This document shows, in pieces, positions 5,730 to 7,564 of a DNA stretch of 7,564 nucleotides. The DNA is taken from the NCBI GenBank assembly GCA_021154945.1, contig JAJNQF010000112.1:1-7564 (forward strand), written 5' to 3'. Under the pieces are notes generated by a model. That model was not told the DNA's origin. It was given only the letters and a program-made list of their open reading frames with translations, and ran no database searches. How positions within the stretch are numbered: the first letter of the stretch is position 1; each line of letters starts with the position of its first letter. The position numbers and the translations under genes are program-made. The DNA comes from Sphingomonas sp. (GTDB lineage Bacteria > Pseudomonadota > Alphaproteobacteria > Sphingomonadales > Sphingomonadaceae).

Positions 5730-6887
5730 TTACCCGACCGTAAAGCTCAGCCCCGCCTTTGCCACCAACCGATCGCGCAGTTTCGTGCCCATCAGCGCGC
5801 CCGGCGTCCAGATCCCGCCGTCGCCCTCGACGTCCTGCACGAGGCACAGCCCCGCCTCGGCGATCATTTTGCTGGTCGAGCCATAGCCTGGATCGCGATC
5901 GCCCGTGACGACCGCATCGATCCGCTCGCCGTCGGGCATCAGACCTGCGAACAGCAGATCGTAATGGCCGGCGTCGCGTTCCTCCTTCGATGGTCCCTCG
6001 CCGGGCTTCGGCCCTTTGTCGCCCGAGAACGGGTTGAACTTCGCGATCGCCTCGGCCGCCACCTTGCCGAGATCGCCGAGCCCGGCGACCATCATCTCGT
6101 CATAGACGAAGTCCGCGCCATAGGCCTCGCCAAGCAGGAAATTGGTGCGGTGGACGTTCTTGGTGTTGATCGGCGCCATCACGAAGGGTGCTACCCACGC
6201 GGAGATGGTCGTGTCGTATTCGGGGATCAGCCCGGTCGGCTGGTGCGGTCCGCTGAAACCCGGCGTCAGCGCAAACGGGCTGGTCAGCAGCTTGACGATG
6301 CCCGGATCGCGGGCGGCGGCGGCGAGTGTCGCCTTGAGGCTGGCCGCGGTGCCGCCCGAGAACGTGCCCTGCATTTTGCGCACGCGGCCTTTCACGCGGG
6401 GCGCTGGGATGCCGTATTTGGCCTTCGCGGCGTCCTGTAACGTCAGCACGCCGAGATCGAAGGGGATCGAGTCGAACCCGCACGAGAACACGATCCGGGC
6501 GCCGGTGCGCGTCGCTTCGCCTTCGTGCGCGTCGATCATGTGGCGCATCCAAGCCGGCTCGCCGCACAGGTCGACATAACCCGTGCCGGTCGCGGCGCAG
6601 GCGGCGACGAGGTCGGAGCCGTAAAGCTGGTATGGTCCGACCGTGGAAATGACGACGGTGGCCCGCTCCGCCATCGCGCGAAGGCTGGCGGGGGTGTCGG
6701 AGTCGGCGGTGATCAGCGGCGTGTCGGCGGGCGCACCGATCAGATCGCGGACCTCCTGGAGCTTCGTCAGCGAGCGGCCGGCCATCGCCCAGCGGACGCC
6801 GGTCGGGTAGGTCTGGACGAGATATTCGGCGACCAGCCGACCGGTGAACCCGGTCGCCCCGTAGATGACGATGTCGAAGTCACGCAT
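5730..6887 (-). CDS. Saccharopine dehydrogenase-like NAD(P)-binding oxidoreductase
   Basis: A 385-residue protein with an N-terminal Rossmann fold: MRDFDIVIYGATGFTGRLVA, with the dinucleotide-binding GATGFTG at residues 10-16. Further landmarks are AGRSLTKL (about 37-44), ISTVGPYQLYG, GYVDLCGE and FSCGFDSIPFDLG, all typical of the saccharopine dehydrogenase/SCCPDH-like family. That family includes the mycobacterial trans-acting enoyl reductase Rv2953, so reduction of a lipid or acyl intermediate is possible; it is unlikely to be a true lysine-pathway enzyme, and the substrate is unknown. There is no signal peptide or obvious membrane helix. The start at 6885-6887 is fixed by AGGAG six bases before the ATG and by the Rossmann strand beginning at once; the open frame reaches 7004 but that extension is implausible. 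The gene converges with the small gene after rnr and diverges from the TfoX-like gene. Confidence 0.93.
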   Translation of the reverse strand: MRDFDIVIYGATGFTGRLVAEYLVQTYPTGVRWAMAGRSLTKLQEVRDLIGAPADTPLITADSDTPASLRAMAERATVVISTVGPYQLYGSDLVAACAATGTGYVDLCGEPAWMRHMIDAHEGEATRTGARIVFSCGFDSIPFDLGVLTLQDAAKAKYGIPAPRVKGRVRKMQGTFSGGTAASLKATLAAAARDPGIVKLLTSPFALTPGFSGPHQPTGLIPEYDTTISAWVAPFVMAPINTKNVHRTNFLLGEAYGADFVYDEMMVAGLGDLGKVAAEAIAKFNPFSGDKGPKPGEGPSKEERDAGHYDLLFAGLMPDGERIDAVVTGDRDPGYGSTSKMIAEAGLCLVQDVEGDGGIWTPGALMGTKLRDRLVAKAGLSFTVG

Positions 6888-6997
6888 ATCCGTCTCCTGT
6901 TTTGCCGAGTTTTGCGCGCGCGGGCGCGTCGTCGCAAGCGAAACGCCAATATGGGCCAGGACTCGCCATCTGCGGACCGATCTGCCAGCATTGGCGG
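6888..6997. promoter_or_regulatory. Divergent promoter region with GCCA/TGGC-type inverted repeats
   Basis: The 110 bases between two divergent start codons must hold both promoters. GCCAATATGGGC (6945-6956) is a 12-base palindrome with 10 of 12 positions symmetric. CGCCAAT (6944-6950) is repeated inverted as ATTGGCG (6990-6996), the latter directly against the TfoX-like start codon. No strong -35/-10 pair could be fixed for either direction. Confidence 0.3.
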
Positions 6998-7369
6998 ATG
7001 GCATCCGATCGCAAAACCGTCGCGTTTATCGTCGACCAGCTCGCCGCGGCAGGGGATGTCTCCGCAAAGCCTATGTTCGGCGAATACGGACTCTATTGCG
7101 ATGGCCGGATGGTCGCGATGATCTGCGACGACCAGTTGTTCGTGAAACCGACCGCAGGCGGTCGCGCGTTTGCGGGCGCGATCGACGAGGCGTCGCCCTA
7201 TCCAGGGGCGAAACCGTGCCTGCTGGTCGACGCCGACCGTTGGGACGACGCAGATTGGCTAGCCGACCTCGTCCGCATCTCGACCGCGGAATTGCCGCTG
7301 CCGAAACCGAAAGCCGAAGGCGAAGAAGGTCTAGGCGGATCGATGTTCAGCGGTTGCCGGTCATTATAG
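6998..7369 (+). CDS. TfoX N-terminal-domain protein
   Basis: A 123-residue protein matching the stand-alone TfoX_N family: FIVDQLAAAGDVSAKPMFGE, YGLYCDGRMVAMICDDQLFV (residues 30-49) and KPT are diagnostic, and SPYPGAKPCLLVDADRW and WLADLVRIS follow as expected. Full-length TfoX/Sxy of gammaproteobacteria activates competence genes together with CRP and has a second, C-terminal domain that is absent here. For short single-domain members the function is unknown, so competence should not be assumed. The start ATG at 6998 agrees with family length. No good Shine-Dalgarno sequence precedes it (only GGCGG directly adjacent), so a leaderless or weakly translated mRNA is possible. After the PLPKPKAEG segment the last about 15 residues (EEGLGGSMFSGCRSL) look unconstrained. 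A repeat starts 11 bases after the stop. Confidence 0.9.
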   Translation: MASDRKTVAFIVDQLAAAGDVSAKPMFGEYGLYCDGRMVAMICDDQLFVKPTAGGRAFAGAIDEASPYPGAKPCLLVDADRWDDADWLADLVRISTAELPLPKPKAEGEEGLGGSMFSGCRSL

Positions 7370-7380
7370 CCCAATAGCGC

Positions 7381-7491
7381 CGTCATCCCGGACTGGTTCG
7401 ACCGCTATCTCGGTCGAACACCCAAGATTTGTTTCCCCGCCAAGGCGGGGATCCAGACTGGGCTACCGCCTTCGCGGGAGAACAAGGGCGG
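7381..7491. repeat. Composite palindromic repeat array downstream of the TfoX-like gene
   Basis: Two strong hairpins lie in a row: GTTCGACCG/CGGTCGAAC (7396-7404, 7411-7419; 9 base pairs, 6-base loop) and TCCCCGCC/GGCGGGGA (7434-7441, 7444-7451; 8 base pairs, 2-base spacer). A weaker one follows at 7466-7477 (CCGC/GCGG). The opening CGTCATCCCGGACTGGTTC closely resembles the opening of the repeat at 5595, and the CCCCGCC-GGCGGGGATCCAGACTGG part is a second type, so the array is a mosaic. Being 11 bases past the stop codon, it may act as a terminator or 3'-end stabiliser for the TfoX-like mRNA. No T-tract follows. Confidence 0.78.
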
Positions 7492-7564
7492 GGTGCCCGT
7501 ACGATTGTCGGCCCCAAAGCTGAACCTAAAGACGTTCAACCATCGCTTTTAGTCTGGATCAGCG
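7492..7564. other. Right edge, no gene seen; possible start of an inverted repeat copy
   Basis: No supported coding frame. AGTCTGGATC at 7551-7560 is the exact reverse complement of GATCCAGACT at 7450-7459 in the preceding repeat, so a second, inverted copy may begin here and continue past the window. The AT content of 7515-7555 is higher than its surroundings, which would suit a promoter, but none can be defined. Confidence 0.35.

Noticed and set aside
6902..6997. Upstream in-frame start for the TfoX-like protein
   Set aside because: The extension would lie before the normal family start, begins with TTG and has no ribosome binding site.
6888..7004. N-terminal extension of the saccharopine-dehydrogenase-like protein
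   Set aside because: AGGAG lies at ideal distance from the ATG at 6887, and the Rossmann strand starts immediately after it.
1..7564. Search for a new multi-gene system, CRISPR array, prophage or insertion sequence
   Set aside because: No transposase, integrase, regularly spaced repeats or clustered unknown genes are present. The genes have ordinary separate functions, and the only unusual signal is the palindromic repeats.

Overview
The window is a GC-rich piece of chromosome that reads as alphaproteobacterial, most likely Sphingomonas or a close relative. The argument rests on the arginyl-tRNA synthetase gene followed directly by a SPOR-domain gene, the sequence character of RNase R, two small proteins of a kind I associate with sphingomonads, and several families of short GC-rich palindromic repeats. 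The genus is an inference from protein and repeat style; no rRNA gene is present.

Layout from left to right. Positions 1-1299 hold the 3' part of argS (the start lies outside the window). It overlaps a SPOR-domain membrane protein gene (1299-2018), and the two look translationally coupled. A 344-base stretch without a convincing gene follows (2019-2362). Next comes a small conserved-looking gene of unknown function on the minus strand (complement 2363-2632), with its own promoter and a strong ribosome binding site. It diverges from rnr (2887-5199), which encodes a 770-residue RNase R. A small gene of unknown function (5251-5658) follows rnr after 51 bases and may be co-transcribed with it. 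It converges on a saccharopine-dehydrogenase-like oxidoreductase on the minus strand (complement 5730-6887). That gene diverges from a short TfoX N-terminal-domain protein (6998-7369). The last about 190 bases hold repeats and no gene.

The genes are mostly unrelated housekeeping or accessory functions: tRNA charging, cell-envelope peptidoglycan binding, RNA decay, a redox enzyme and a TfoX-like protein. I see no defence island, prophage, CRISPR array or biosynthetic cluster, and no evidence for a wholly new multi-gene system.

The most interesting feature is a set of palindromic repeats and their relation to genes. One about 110-base element made of two inverted 37-base arms lies inside the catalytic domain of rnr. 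It is read through in frame as about 38 extra residues. A second element supplies the last 20 codons and the stop codon of the small gene after rnr. A third, composite element begins 11 bases after the TfoX gene and shares its first segment with the second. A 14-base piece of the second family also occurs just upstream of rnr, where it could form the -35 box of a promoter driving a leaderless transcript.
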